Source: Chitinophagaceae bacterium
GTDB lineage: Bacteria; Bacteroidota; Bacteroidia; Chitinophagales; Chitinophagaceae
DNA: 43,987 nucleotides
Direction of reading: 5' to 3'
Assembly: GCA_947447465.1 (NCBI GenBank)
Contig: CANFKE010000036.1
Span: forward strand, 1 to 43,987
Position 1 is the stretch's first letter; each line of letters begins with the position of its first letter. Below, piece after piece: positions 34,068 through 43,222 of the stretch. Below the pieces are notes generated by a model. It was not told where the DNA came from and did not search any database. It saw only the letters and a program-made list of their open reading frames with translations. A program made the translations under genes and the position numbers.

Positions 34068-35375
34068 TTATTTGTTTAGATGAAGCTTGTTATTATTAAA
34101 GATACCCAATATTTTGCCCGATAGCTCTTTATCCAGAAACGGATTGTTCATCGCCTCAGATCGTTTACCGTCAGTGGTAGTTGTGTAATGATCGGTGGTG
34201 CTGAACAAGGTCATAGATACAGGGCCGCCTTTTTCTATAGGACTATGTTCTATACCGAAAATGTTGCGTGGCTGCACGGCCAGTGCATCTACCAGTCGCT
34301 CTATACTGATGTATTCTTTCAGTGTATCCCATATGATGTTGAAAGCACTTTCCTGCACGGCCATACCGTCAGCGGCATATTCAAACTCTTTGGTCTTTGC
34401 ATCCCACTCATGCGGACGATGGTGCGATGCTATGCAGTCTATGGTGCCGTCTGCCAGTGCGGCAACCAACGCCAGTCTGTCTGCTTCTGTGCGCAATGGC
34501 GGAGCTACTTTATAAGCGCTGTCGTAAGATGTCAGCATATCATCGGTCAATGCCAGATGATAGGGCGTTACCGAGCAGGTCACGGCTATGCCATCAGCTT
34601 TTGCCTTGCGGATCATTGCCACACTCTCGGCCGATGATACGCCGGTTATGTGCAATTTAGATCCTGTATAGCTTACCAATTCCAGATCTCTGTATATGGC
34701 CAGTGTTTCTGCCAGTAGCGGAATGCCGGGCATACCCAATGCTGTAGAATTAATGCCTTCGTGCATCAGTCCGCCCGATGCCAGTGCGGCATCTATAGGT
34801 AGTTGCATTATGGTGCCGTCCAGTGCTTTCACATATTCCAGTGCTTTCAGCATCAGGTTGGCATTCTGTATAGGCTTCCACCCGTCAGAAAATGCAATAG
34901 CGCCGTTGGCATGCATGTCCATCATTTCGGCCAGTTCTTTGCCATCCGTATTCTGTGTGGCTGCGCCTATAGGGTGCAAGGTCACCGCATGTCCTGCGGC
35001 CTTTTGCAGTATGAACTGTATTACAGATTTAGAACTTATTGCGGGTTGTGTGTTCGGCGACACCAGCACATGGGCAAAACCACCTGCAGCGGCCGCATTC
35101 ATGCCATGTTCAATAGTTTCTTTATGCTCCAGTCCCGGTTCGCGGTAGTCTGCAAAAACATCTACCCATCCGTTAGAGATCATGATCTCTGTGCCCGCGC
35201 TACCCTTCCATGCCTCTGTGCCATCCACAACAATAGATGGGGCAGATCTTACGGCAGGTTTTTTAATGGCTTTGATGTCGGTGATGATACCGTTGTCTAT
35301 AGAGAGGTCAACAAGCTGATCATGAAACGCAGATCGCGTATCTATTACTCTTGCTTTGTTTATTTTCACTTGCAT
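34068..35375 (-). CDS. Dihydroorotase-like protein lacking metal ligands (PyrX-type)
   Basis: A 435-residue amidohydrolase-fold protein closest to class I dihydroorotases, with REPG (78-81) preserved. The metal ligands are mostly gone: the HxH of DxHxHxREPG is Phe74-Ala-Asp76, the His of the HxxH(V)ST block is Gly245 in HITGVSS, TPHH is TPYH (270-273), and DHAPH is HHRPH (318-322). Catalysis of carbamoylaspartate cyclisation is therefore unlikely. In Pseudomonas a similar inactive homologue (PyrX/PyrC') is needed for aspartate carbamoyltransferase assembly; the same role here is inference, and pyrB is not in the window. The conserved pairing with a BatA-domain gene upstream may point to a different function. 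Confidence 0.85.
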   Translation of the reverse strand: MQVKINKARVIDTRSAFHDQLVDLSIDNGIITDIKAIKKPAVRSAPSIVVDGTEAWKGSAGTEIMISNGWVDVFADYREPGLEHKETIEHGMNAAAAGGFAHVLVSPNTQPAISSKSVIQFILQKAAGHAVTLHPIGAATQNTDGKELAEMMDMHANGAIAFSDGWKPIQNANLMLKALEYVKALDGTIMQLPIDAALASGGLMHEGINSTALGMPGIPLLAETLAIYRDLELVSYTGSKLHITGVSSAESVAMIRKAKADGIAVTCSVTPYHLALTDDMLTSYDSAYKVAPPLRTEADRLALVAALADGTIDCIASHHRPHEWDAKTKEFEYAADGMAVQESAFNIIWDTLKEYISIERLVDALAVQPRNIFGIEHSPIEKGGPVSMTLFSTTDHYTTTTDGKRSEAMNNPFLDKELSGKILGIFNNNKLHLNK

Positions 35376-35505
35376 TTGGAGGAGGCGTTACGCGCTATTT
35401 ATTGCAAGCTCAAAATTACACAAACTTTCCAAATGGGACATATTCCTTTTGCCTGCCTGCAGAGTGCAGGCTGTCGGTCGGTTCTCTTTGAGCAAATAAC
35501 TGCGG

Positions 35506-37533
35506 CTATGCTCCTACCTTCTTCACCCTTGCCAGCAACCATGTTTCCACTGCCAGCATCAATATCGCCAGAAGAACGCATACCTTCCACAACGGAAAAT
35601 TATCCACAGCAGATTCTTTCAGACTTCCGCCTTTCGTAATGTCGGGCCATTTGATATTGTCGCCCTTCCATTCGTTTTTCAGGGTGCCGATATTTTTATA
35701 GGTCAGTACCGATTCATGTTTATCCTGATTCAGCGCCACATGTGTGGTGTCACCTTCTGCTGCCGAAAGCTGGTAAAAGCCCGGTGCCTGCACTGCCTGA
35801 TCTATAAATACGTCCAGTCCGGCGCCGTTAGGGCGCTGTGGGGGTATCACATCAATACCCTTGGCCAGCACATGCATGGTGTTACGTTCAGAAACATTAC
35901 TAAGAGGAAGATAGATAGCTTGCTGAGATCCGCTGGTAACGGCGTAAATATTGCTGCTGCCGCTCTGCATGGCCATCTGGTATAGAAACGGAGCAAAGAA
36001 ATAGCTGCCCGGAAAATTGCCCGATTGCAGGTCGGCGCTGGTAGCGCAGATATACAATTGCCCCTTTCCTGGTGTGTAGCGTGCGAAAAGAGGATCTCCG
36101 TTACGAAAGCTCAATACTGATTGTTGATTGGCATTGAGCCCCGCAGATATACTGTAGTGCCAGTTGGCAACAGGCAGCTGCACATTCTCAGGTATCTTTT
36201 CAAAGAGGTCTTTCACCAAAGCACTACCCTGCTGCAAGCTGCTGGCAGATTGTACCGCAGTATCTATACCATTGATGCGGATATCGCCCGACATTTTTAA
36301 ACCCTCATTGATCGCTTCAAGATTATTCGTTCTGCCGGGGAAGATGCAAACGCTCTGCCCTCTCGACAAAGCATCACTTACCATCTTACCTGTGGATGCA
36401 TTCATTCGGGTAATACCATTGAAGATGATCAGGTTATAACTGTTCCATTCTTTGGGTGCATTATTTACATCCAACTGATTCAACCGGAAACCATCATAGG
36501 CTCTGAATGCTGCCTGCAGGTAGGGGTTGGCCTGACCCTCATTCAGCACCAGTATCGACAAATTCGAAGCGCTTCGCGCTGTTATGCGGAAAGTATCGTC
36601 AAACCGCATAATGGCATCGTTCAGGGTAAGCTGTATTTGCTGCCAATTGGCATTATTTACCTGAAAGCTCAAAGTGTCCATACGATCGGTCTTGTCTTTA
36701 AAGTCGAGCGTAGCTGCGCTTTTCACCTGCCCGTTGATACTCAGCTGCAACACTACAGCATCTTTCGCTTCTTTACCACTCAGCCGCGTATGCACTATCA
36801 GGGTATTGTTCTTACCCGTCTGTAGTACCGGCATAGCCAGATAAGCGGTATCGATATATACGTCCTGCACTTCTTCGGCTTGCACCGGCATACCATAGAA
36901 GGTGATATTTTTCATCTGCGACCTATCCGGAGTTGCAGGGAAGGCATTTTGCTGAAAATCGGAATAATAAAAAAGATCACCACCTGTTGTGCCCTCATTT
37001 TGCACCATGCCTTGTGCAGTGGTAATGACCTGCGCTACAGTTTTTGTTCCCGCCGACACATCAAGACCATTAATGGCGGCAAACACTTTATCTGCCGGCT
37101 CAGACCTATAGCTCATAGGCTTATCATTGGTCAATAATACAAAACGGGTTCCCGGCTTGGCGCTGCGCACCTGTCGTGCCGCATCTTCTTTGGCAATGTC
37201 AAGCATGGTGCGTGCACCCTTCTTCACACTCATACTATACGAATTGTCTATATAGATGATCTGTGTGCGGTTGCCCTTATCGGTAGCATTGGTAGTATTG
37301 AAGAATGGTTGAGCAAAAGCAAGTATCAGGAACAATAAAAAGAGCAGGCGCATGGCCAGCAATGCCTTATACCGCACCTGACTCTGCTTGCGACTGTTTA
37401 ATTGAATGTTTTTCAAGAAACGGGTATGCGGGAACATCACCGTCTTGTACTTACGCAGGTTAAACAGATGTATCAGTATAGGAATGGCCATAGCCAACCC
37501 TGCCGTTAAAAAAAGCGGATATAAAAAACTCAC
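35506..37533 (-). CDS. BatA-domain (aerotolerance-type) vWA membrane protein
   Basis: A 675-residue membrane protein. It begins with the Bacteroidota BatA N-terminal domain: a first helix (about 2-24, FLYPLFLTAGLAMAIPILIH) then LFNLRKYKTV, and a second helix (about 57-75). A von Willebrand A-like domain follows, with the MIDAS-like DNSYS at 96-100, then a long periplasmic beta region and a final helix near the C-terminus (KVCVLLAILMLAVETWLLA). The start is taken as GTG at 37533, four bases after an exact TATATTTG promoter element; upstream in-frame extension would overlap the neighbouring gene and does not look like protein. Role unknown; Bat proteins were linked to aerotolerance and envelope stress. 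Confidence 0.85.
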   Translation of the reverse strand: MSFLYPLFLTAGLAMAIPILIHLFNLRKYKTVMFPHTRFLKNIQLNSRKQSQVRYKALLAMRLLFLLFLILAFAQPFFNTTNATDKGNRTQIIYIDNSYSMSVKKGARTMLDIAKEDAARQVRSAKPGTRFVLLTNDKPMSYRSEPADKVFAAINGLDVSAGTKTVAQVITTAQGMVQNEGTTGGDLFYYSDFQQNAFPATPDRSQMKNITFYGMPVQAEEVQDVYIDTAYLAMPVLQTGKNNTLIVHTRLSGKEAKDAVVLQLSINGQVKSAATLDFKDKTDRMDTLSFQVNNANWQQIQLTLNDAIMRFDDTFRITARSASNLSILVLNEGQANPYLQAAFRAYDGFRLNQLDVNNAPKEWNSYNLIIFNGITRMNASTGKMVSDALSRGQSVCIFPGRTNNLEAINEGLKMSGDIRINGIDTAVQSASSLQQGSALVKDLFEKIPENVQLPVANWHYSISAGLNANQQSVLSFRNGDPLFARYTPGKGQLYICATSADLQSGNFPGSYFFAPFLYQMAMQSGSSNIYAVTSGSQQAIYLPLSNVSERNTMHVLAKGIDVIPPQRPNGAGLDVFIDQAVQAPGFYQLSAAEGDTTHVALNQDKHESVLTYKNIGTLKNEWKGDNIKWPDITKGGSLKESAVDNFPLWKVCVLLAILMLAVETWLLARVKKVGA

Positions 37534-37537
37534 CGAA

Positions 37538-37545
37538 CAAATATA
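37538..37545 (-). promoter_or_regulatory. -7 element of the BatA-domain gene
   Basis: The minus strand reads TATATTTG, an exact match, four bases before GTG at 37533. It makes GTG the likely first codon of a leaderless mRNA. Confidence 0.58.
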
Positions 37546-37607
37546 AGTTAATGTAAGCAATGACCACCCACCACCACAGGTTATAGGTTTGTTAGAGTTT
37601 TGGAGCG

Positions 37608-38330
37608 CTAGGCCACAAACAACAACCCCATTACATTCTTTTCGGCAAATAGCGGATAGATAAAATCCCGGTATGCGTTTCCCTTTTTGCTTGCATTGGC
37701 GCCGGCAAGCTCTTTGCCAATTTTCCCACAAACTGATCCGCTTAAAAAGGGAATCGATTGGAAGGGTGTTTCGTTCAAATATGAAAAATTTCCTTCCTGA
37801 AGATCGGGTTTTTTAAATGTAAATACACCATTTACAAGAGCAATAGAATCATCATCATTACTCGAATTCAGCACAGCATTAAAGGTTTTACTAGCTTGCT
37901 TCATTTCTGCGATCATTTCCTCTGTCATCAATATTTGCGTAACAGTGAACCAATATTCCCGGTTGATCACATTAGCCTTAAAGTACACGTAGAACCGTAA
38001 AAGATTCTCTTGCGTCTGTTTGTCTAACTTCCAGTTTTTATTATTCAATTTTGTGTCGAGATTCCTCCTGAAGGTGGTAAAGACGTGATTGATATAATCT
38101 TTAGTTATACAAATACTGTTAGTATTGTTGTCTAATAGTTTGTAGTATGCACAGTAAGAATTTTCAGGTTCTTTATCTGCCAGAGAGGTTGATGCGTCCA
38201 TCCACTCAAGCATTTCCCGCCCATATCGCTCCACGGTAGCAATTGTTGGTTTTGTTTGAAGAATCTTTCTAAACTTCTTTTCATCATAGAAACAAAAAGA
38301 ATGGCTATAATCAATATTGATATCGCTCAT
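37608..38330 (-). CDS. Protein of unknown function, cytoplasmic
   Basis: A 240-residue soluble protein without signal peptide or membrane segment and with no domain that I recognise. It is rich in Asn, Lys, Asp and aromatic residues and looks more AT-rich than its neighbours, which may mean it is lineage-specific or acquired. A GSVCGKIG segment near the C-terminus is the only Gly-rich feature and is not a P-loop. It lies 74 bases upstream of the BatA-domain gene on the same strand, but that gene has its own promoter element, so co-transcription is not required. The coding call rests on an uninterrupted frame and sensible composition. Confidence 0.65.
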   Translation of the reverse strand: MSDINIDYSHSFCFYDEKKFRKILQTKPTIATVERYGREMLEWMDASTSLADKEPENSYCAYYKLLDNNTNSICITKDYINHVFTTFRRNLDTKLNNKNWKLDKQTQENLLRFYVYFKANVINREYWFTVTQILMTEEMIAEMKQASKTFNAVLNSSNDDDSIALVNGVFTFKKPDLQEGNFSYLNETPFQSIPFLSGSVCGKIGKELAGANASKKGNAYRDFIYPLFAEKNVMGLLFVA

Positions 38331-38477
38331 AACTTTTGATGGGTTTCATGCCGGAATACGAATTTGACGCAGCACTAAAATTATGAAGAATGAAGTAAAC
38401 ACCTAGTGCAGATTTTAATATCAGATCCATGGCACGATATTACAACGCTTACCGGTTAATCATAAAAACAACATACC

Positions 38478-38828
38478 ATGACCATTCAGGTAAGTACAGA
38501 TCATAATATAGCAGGCAGCGAAAGACTTATAACTTACATAAAGGAAGTAGTGACCACATCCTTTGGTCGTCGCAGCGAACACATAACTAGAGTGGATGTC
38601 CATTTTAGCGATGAAAACGGGAATAAAACAGGTATCAACGATAAAAAATGTGTGCTCGAGGCACATATGGAAGGTCATCAGCCTATAGTTGCTATTTGCC
38701 ACTCTGGTACAACTGAACAGGCGTTAGAATTGGCCCTCGAAAAAGTAAAACATGCCATTGAAACGATAATCAGTAAGTCACGCCAACACGACAGGTCTGC
38801 AAAAGACGAGCTCATTGATATGCAATAA
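38478..38828 (+). CDS. HPF/RaiA-family ribosome-associated protein
   Basis: A 116-residue protein of the ribosome hibernation factor family (sigma-54 modulation / S30AE domain). MTIQVSTDHNIAGSERLITYIKEVV matches the first strand and helix, RVDVHFSDENG and KKCVLEAHMEGHQPIVA the following strands, and ALELALEKVKHAIETI the second helix. Such proteins bind the 30S decoding region in stationary phase or stress. It is the short form without the dimerisation domain of long HPF. The sequence is divergent for the family (Gly/Asn-rich loop NGNKTGINDKK), so the fold is more certain than the exact role. Confidence 0.8.
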   Translation: MTIQVSTDHNIAGSERLITYIKEVVTTSFGRRSEHITRVDVHFSDENGNKTGINDKKCVLEAHMEGHQPIVAICHSGTTEQALELALEKVKHAIETIISKSRQHDRSAKDELIDMQ

Positions 38829-38855
38829 TTCCAAAACATAATTATGAAAAGACAG

Positions 38856-38885
38856 GCTTCCCTTAAAGAAAAGGGAAGCTTTTTC
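38856..38885 (+). terminator. Terminator after the HPF-like gene
   Basis: GCTTCCCTT (38856-38864) pairs with AAGGGAAGC (38871-38879), followed by TTTTTC. Confidence 0.8.
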
Positions 38886-39068
38886 TGTTGGCACGGTATT
38901 GAATAGTGCCTGTTTTTGAAGCCCAGAATCATGGTGCAAACAACCCCAAAGTGTATGGGTAAAGGAGGGAGCTCTAATCCGAAATAATATTGAACGATGA
39001 TCGTTTAAAGCTGTTGAAGGCCTCATCCTTGTAAGAGATTCACACATAAACCGTAATTTGCCTGTCAG

Positions 39069-40700
39069 ATGCGCAGACACATAATATCACTTTTGCTTTT
39101 TGCGGGATTATGTCTTGTCACACCATCGTGCCACTTCGATACCAACAATGCAAAAAAGGTATTCCGCATCAACCTTTCCAGTGGCAATCTCGAAGCAATA
39201 GATCCTGCGTTCGCTAAAGATCTGTATCAGATATGGATCAACCATATGGTCTATAATACTCTGGTAGAGACCGATGAACATTTGCATGTGATACCCTCTT
39301 TGGCCAAAAGCTGGGAAGTGAGCCCTGACGGGCTGGTATGCACCTTTCATTTGCGCAACGATGTTTACTTTCACAACAACCCTGCATTTGCAGGTGGTAA
39401 AGGCCGAAAGCTGGTGGCTACGGATATAGCATATACATTCACCCGCCTTACCGACCCGGCAACAGCAGCAACAGGAGCCTGGATATTCAACGGGCGGGTG
39501 GCAGCAAAAGACCCTTTCAAAGCCATCAACGATACCACCTTTCAGTTAACGCTATCCGCACCATTCCGCCCATTGCTGGGAATGCTCAGTATGGCATACT
39601 GCAACATTGTTCCTCATGAAGTTGTGGAAAAGTGGGGTAAAGATTATCGTAGCCATCCATGCGGCACAGGGCCTTTCATGTTCAGCTATTGGGATGAAGG
39701 AAATGTATTGAGTCTGGTACGCAACCCCCACTATTTTGAACACGACGAAAAAGGAACACAATTGCCCTATCTCGATGCGGTACAAGTATCATTCATTGAT
39801 AGCAAGGCCACTGAGTTCCTCTTGTTCATGCAGCATAAGCTGGATTTTGTCAATGGTATCGACGGATCATTTAAGGACCTTATTCTGTCTAAGAGCGGTA
39901 ATGTAAAGCCTGAGTATCTGCATAACTTCCATCTTGCCAAAGATACCTACCTCAATACCGAATATCTGGGTTTTCTTACTGACACCACCAACCCTGTAAT
40001 GGCAGGAGAACCTACCGGTAATGTGCTTGTGCGCCGCGCCATCAATTATGCCATCAACAGACCTAAAATAGTTACCTACTTCAAAAATGGTATGGGCATA
40101 CCCGCCACTCATGGTTTTATCCCGGCAGGTATCCCGGGTTACGATAGTAACGCAAAATATGGGTATGAATATGACCCTGCAAAAGCGCAGCAATTATTGG
40201 CAGAAGCGGGCTACCCCAATGGTAAAGGACTGAAACCAATAAAAATACTGGTGCAGGATAACTATGTGGATATTGTCAACTTCATAGCAGGAGAACTGCA
40301 GGAGGTGGGCATCCCCACTAAGTTAGAAGTAATGCAACCCAATATTCTGCGACAACAAATGAGTAAGTCGCAGGCTGTTTTTTTCAGGGCACAGTGGCTG
40401 GCCGACTACCCCGATGCCGAGACATTCCTTATCGTTTTTAACAGCCGCCAACCCGCACCTCCCAACTATACCCGATTCAGTGATCCGACTTTCGATAAAT
40501 GGTATGACCAAAGCCTTAATCTTCCCGACACTGCCCGTTGGCAAGTCTACCGCAAAATGGACAGCCTCGCTATAAGCTATGCGCCGGTTCTCCCCCTCTA
40601 CTATGATGTCCTTCTCCACTTCACCCAAAACAACATCTCCGGTTTCCGCAGCAATGCCCTCAATGTAATAGACATAAAGCAGGTCGATATTAAAAACTAA
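39069..40700 (+). CDS. ABC-type oligopeptide-binding lipoprotein (SBP family 5)
   Basis: A 543-residue extracytoplasmic solute-binding protein of family 5 (OppA/DppA type). The N-terminus is a hydrophobic signal ending VTPSC, with Cys21 a plausible lipidation site although the lipobox is not canonical. Family blocks are seen: LEAIDPAFAKDLYQIWINHM and VYNTLVET, then SLAKSWEVSPDGLVCTFHLR and VYFHN, and later VRRAINYAINRPKIV with the family's peptide-bond loop. It delivers oligopeptides, or less often nickel or opines, to an ABC permease that is not in the window. It fits the peptide-using lifestyle suggested by the exported peptidases. Confidence 0.9.
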   Translation: MRRHIISLLLFAGLCLVTPSCHFDTNNAKKVFRINLSSGNLEAIDPAFAKDLYQIWINHMVYNTLVETDEHLHVIPSLAKSWEVSPDGLVCTFHLRNDVYFHNNPAFAGGKGRKLVATDIAYTFTRLTDPATAATGAWIFNGRVAAKDPFKAINDTTFQLTLSAPFRPLLGMLSMAYCNIVPHEVVEKWGKDYRSHPCGTGPFMFSYWDEGNVLSLVRNPHYFEHDEKGTQLPYLDAVQVSFIDSKATEFLLFMQHKLDFVNGIDGSFKDLILSKSGNVKPEYLHNFHLAKDTYLNTEYLGFLTDTTNPVMAGEPTGNVLVRRAINYAINRPKIVTYFKNGMGIPATHGFIPAGIPGYDSNAKYGYEYDPAKAQQLLAEAGYPNGKGLKPIKILVQDNYVDIVNFIAGELQEVGIPTKLEVMQPNILRQQMSKSQAVFFRAQWLADYPDAETFLIVFNSRQPAPPNYTRFSDPTFDKWYDQSLNLPDTARWQVYRKMDSLAISYAPVLPLYYDVLLHFTQNNISGFRSNALNVIDIKQVDIKN

Positions 40701-40864
40701 GCAGGAATAACAAGATGTTGAGCGTGGACACTGATGGCGTTTATCCCGATTTTTTCGGGACCAGCGCGGTTGCCGGTCTCTGACAGACGTACATCGCGAC
40801 GTATTTGTTTCGGGCACATATACATTTTGATATTGATCCAACCCCGGCAACCCAATTCTTACAT

Positions 40865-40872
40865 TATCTTTA
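40865..40872 (+). promoter_or_regulatory. -7-like element of the 40881 gene
   Basis: TATCTTTA, one base from consensus, eight bases before the ATG at 40881. It supports that start over longer in-frame extensions. Confidence 0.4.
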
Positions 40873-40880
40873 CGATTACC

Positions 40881-41309
40881 ATGAACTACTGGCGTCGGAT
40901 ACTCCTTTACTCCTTCATACCTGCAATAGGCTTTCACCTGCTGTTGATGCCATTCTGGTTTCTTGCAGCTTTCCAACAGTCGGCAAAGGCAATGTCTGTA
41001 GAGATGGTATTCGATATGTTATTACCGATCTACTTGCTCAAATCTAACTACAATAATTCCGAAGAGTTCATGCAGTTCAGATACTACCCCGTCAACGCAT
41101 TTATCATCATGTGCGCTGTTGCTGTATCCTGCTTTATGTATTATCTCAACTGGGCTATATCCATCGGCAATTTCCTTCATCCCGATCCGCAAACCCTAAC
41201 TGCAACATTATCTGAGTTTTTTGTAGCAAGCACCATTGCATTGGCGGGAATTATCATTTCCCTCATCTCTATATTTTTGAAAAAGCGGAGAGGATCGCCG
41301 GATCAGTAA
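40881..41309 (+). CDS. Small integral membrane protein of unknown function
   Basis: A 142-residue protein beginning MNYWRRILLYSFIPAIGFHL. Three or four hydrophobic segments are visible (about 7-32, 73-95 and 113-133), and the C-terminus is basic (KKRRGS), so it sits in the inner membrane. I recognise no family. A longer frame from 40734 exists, but its first 49 residues do not look like protein, and the TATCTTTA element at 40865-40872 points to 40881 as the start. Confidence 0.68.
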   Translation: MNYWRRILLYSFIPAIGFHLLLMPFWFLAAFQQSAKAMSVEMVFDMLLPIYLLKSNYNNSEEFMQFRYYPVNAFIIMCAVAVSCFMYYLNWAISIGNFLHPDPQTLTATLSEFFVASTIALAGIIISLISIFLKKRRGSPDQ

Positions 41310-41325
41310 TATTCCGGATCAGCCT

Positions 41326-41357
41326 CATTGAGTCATAGAGCCATTGAGCAATTCAGC
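41326..41357. repeat. Short 8-bp-period repeat (CATTGAGC-like), four units
   Basis: CATTGAGT, CATAGAGC, CATTGAGC and AATTCAGC follow head to tail upstream of the helicase promoter. The same unit occurs at 4877-4896. Confidence 0.45.
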
Positions 41358-41369
41358 CATTTATTTCCG

Positions 41370-41377
41370 TATTTTTG
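41370..41377 (+). promoter_or_regulatory. -7 element of the helicase gene
   Basis: TATTTTTG, an exact match, six bases before the ATG at 41384. The TTG at 41375 that could extend the frame lies inside this element and is not a start. Confidence 0.58.
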
Positions 41378-41383
41378 TACCTC

Positions 41384-43201
41384 ATGATTCCCGCCACTTT
41401 CCTCAATCCCATTGATACGCCGGATGCAGATAATCTCACCTTTCTAAAGGCGGTTACCTTTGTGTGTGATACCGATGAGAATATATTTTTGACCGGTAAG
41501 GCGGGGTCGGGTAAGACAACGTTTCTTAAGTATATCCGCTCACAAACAAAGAAACGCTGTGCGGTTGTAGCGCCAACAGGTATTGCCGCTATCAATGCAG
41601 GTGGTGAGACCATTCATTCTTTTTTGCAGTTGCCGTTTGGGCCATTCATTCCCGGCACCGCCGGTGGCTTCGGCACAACCCCTGAGAATGTTGAAGATAA
41701 ACACTCGCTGCTTGCCCGTCTGAGACTCAGAGAAACAAAGCAACAGCTCATCCGCAAACTGCAACTCCTTATTATAGATGAGGTAAGTATGGTCCGCGCC
41801 GATCTGCTTGATGCTATGGATCTGGTACTGCGTCATGTTCGCCGCCAGTACCACAAACCATTTGGCGGTGTGCAGATGGTCTTTATCGGCGATATGTTCC
41901 AGTTGCCACCGGTTGCACAGCCCGAAGACTGGGAGATACTGCGCAACTTTTATTCCAGCACCTACTTTTTCGATTCTGTAGTTATCAGGGAGAATCCGCC
42001 ACTATATATAGAGCTGACCAAGATATACCGACAGAAGGATAAGGTATTCATAGACCTGCTCAATCGTATACGCACAGGCAATGTGACCTACGATGATATA
42101 GATACGCTCAATGCCCGTTACGTGCAGGATGGTGTGGACTATAAAGGATACATAGTTCTTTGTACACACAATCAGATAGCGGATACCATCAATAGGGAAG
42201 AGCTGGAAAAGTTGCCTACACCTACCCATAAATTCAAAGGCAAGATCACCAACGATTTTAGCGAAAAGAACCTGCCCACCGAAATGGAGCTGAACCTGAA
42301 AGAGGGAGCGCAGGTAATGTTCATAAAAAACGATCTGCAAACACCACGCCGTTATTACAATGGTAAGATAGGAGTCATAGAACGCATTGATGTTAATGGT
42401 ATAAAGGTGTCATTTCCGGGTGAGCCGGCATCCAATTCGCTCATTGCCGATCTGGAAGTGTGGAAGAACGTACGCTATGCACTAGACCCGCGAAAAGGAG
42501 AGGTAATAGAAGACGAGATCGGATCATTCTCTCAATATCCGCTGCGATTGGCGTGGGCTATAACAGTGCATAAAAGTCAGGGGCTCACACTAGACAAGGC
42601 GATCGTTGACCTGAACCGGGCATTCGCATCAGGACAGGTATATGTGGCACTCAGTCGTTGTACAAGTATTGAAGGGCTGGCCTTGCGCAGTAAACTCAAT
42701 ATTGAGAATGTGATGATCGACAGCCGTATAATTGATTTTGCTGAGACCGAAGCCGACGAAGCCGAGTTGGAGACACGACTGGAGGCTAGCCGCAGGCACG
42801 CGCACTTGTCGAGAATGATACAAGCTTTCACATTTACTGAGCTTATTGAAGCGGTGGCACAGGCGGCACTTGAATTATCAAAGCGCAAGCTTGGTCCTGC
42901 GCAGCAGAACATGGATCTGATAGGCAAGATCAGGAGTATGCTGCTCACCGCGCAGACCCATGCCGAAACATTTCACTGGCAGGTGCGTTCATTCTTTGAT
43001 GCAGGAGAAGATATGAAGATCATAGAGCGTGGCGCTGCTGCCCGTAAATACTTTTCTGAAAAAGTATTTATACCTATCCTTGCTGATATTGATGCCCATC
43101 TGATATTGCTCAATGATAAGACCAAGGTTGTGAAACACGCCAAAGTGTGGAGCTCACTGCGCATACTAGTCGATCAGAAAAACGCAGAGATATTATCATA
43201 G
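41384..43201 (+). CDS. PIF1/RecD-like superfamily 1B DNA helicase
   Basis: A 605-residue ATP-dependent helicase. Walker A is GKAGSGKTT (38-46), preceded by NIFLTG; Walker B is IIDEVSM with Asp132-Glu133; GGVQMVFIGDMFQLPPV is the typical motif III of PIF1/RecD2 enzymes, and the C-terminal WAITVHKSQGLTLDKAIVDL with YVALSRCTS are motifs V-VI. The last 150 residues are helical and of unknown role. It likely unwinds DNA 5' to 3' in replication or repair. The family is widespread in Bacteroidota. It is not flanked by nuclease or defence genes, so a housekeeping role is more likely than defence. Confidence 0.92.
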   Translation: MIPATFLNPIDTPDADNLTFLKAVTFVCDTDENIFLTGKAGSGKTTFLKYIRSQTKKRCAVVAPTGIAAINAGGETIHSFLQLPFGPFIPGTAGGFGTTPENVEDKHSLLARLRLRETKQQLIRKLQLLIIDEVSMVRADLLDAMDLVLRHVRRQYHKPFGGVQMVFIGDMFQLPPVAQPEDWEILRNFYSSTYFFDSVVIRENPPLYIELTKIYRQKDKVFIDLLNRIRTGNVTYDDIDTLNARYVQDGVDYKGYIVLCTHNQIADTINREELEKLPTPTHKFKGKITNDFSEKNLPTEMELNLKEGAQVMFIKNDLQTPRRYYNGKIGVIERIDVNGIKVSFPGEPASNSLIADLEVWKNVRYALDPRKGEVIEDEIGSFSQYPLRLAWAITVHKSQGLTLDKAIVDLNRAFASGQVYVALSRCTSIEGLALRSKLNIENVMIDSRIIDFAETEADEAELETRLEASRRHAHLSRMIQAFTFTELIEAVAQAALELSKRKLGPAQQNMDLIGKIRSMLLTAQTHAETFHWQVRSFFDAGEDMKIIERGAAARKYFSEKVFIPILADIDAHLILLNDKTKVVKHAKVWSSLRILVDQKNAEILS

Positions 43202-43222
43202 GCTCATTTTTCCCTATTCTAC

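Noticed and set aside
37534..37731. 66-codon N-terminal extension of the BatA-domain gene
   Set aside because: It would overlap the upstream gene, lacks protein-like sequence, and contains the promoter element that precedes the GTG start.
40744..40760. Possible terminator TCCCGA / TCGGGA after the peptide-binding protein gene
   Set aside because: Only a 6-bp stem with the T-run in the loop and none after it; not convincing.
40734..40880. 49-codon extension of the small membrane protein
   Set aside because: The promoter-like element at 40865-40872 lies inside it, and the translated part is not protein-like.
41384..43201. Helicase as part of a defence system
   Set aside because: The flanking genes (small membrane protein, SnoaL-like protein) are not nucleases or known defence components; the family is common as a housekeeping helicase.
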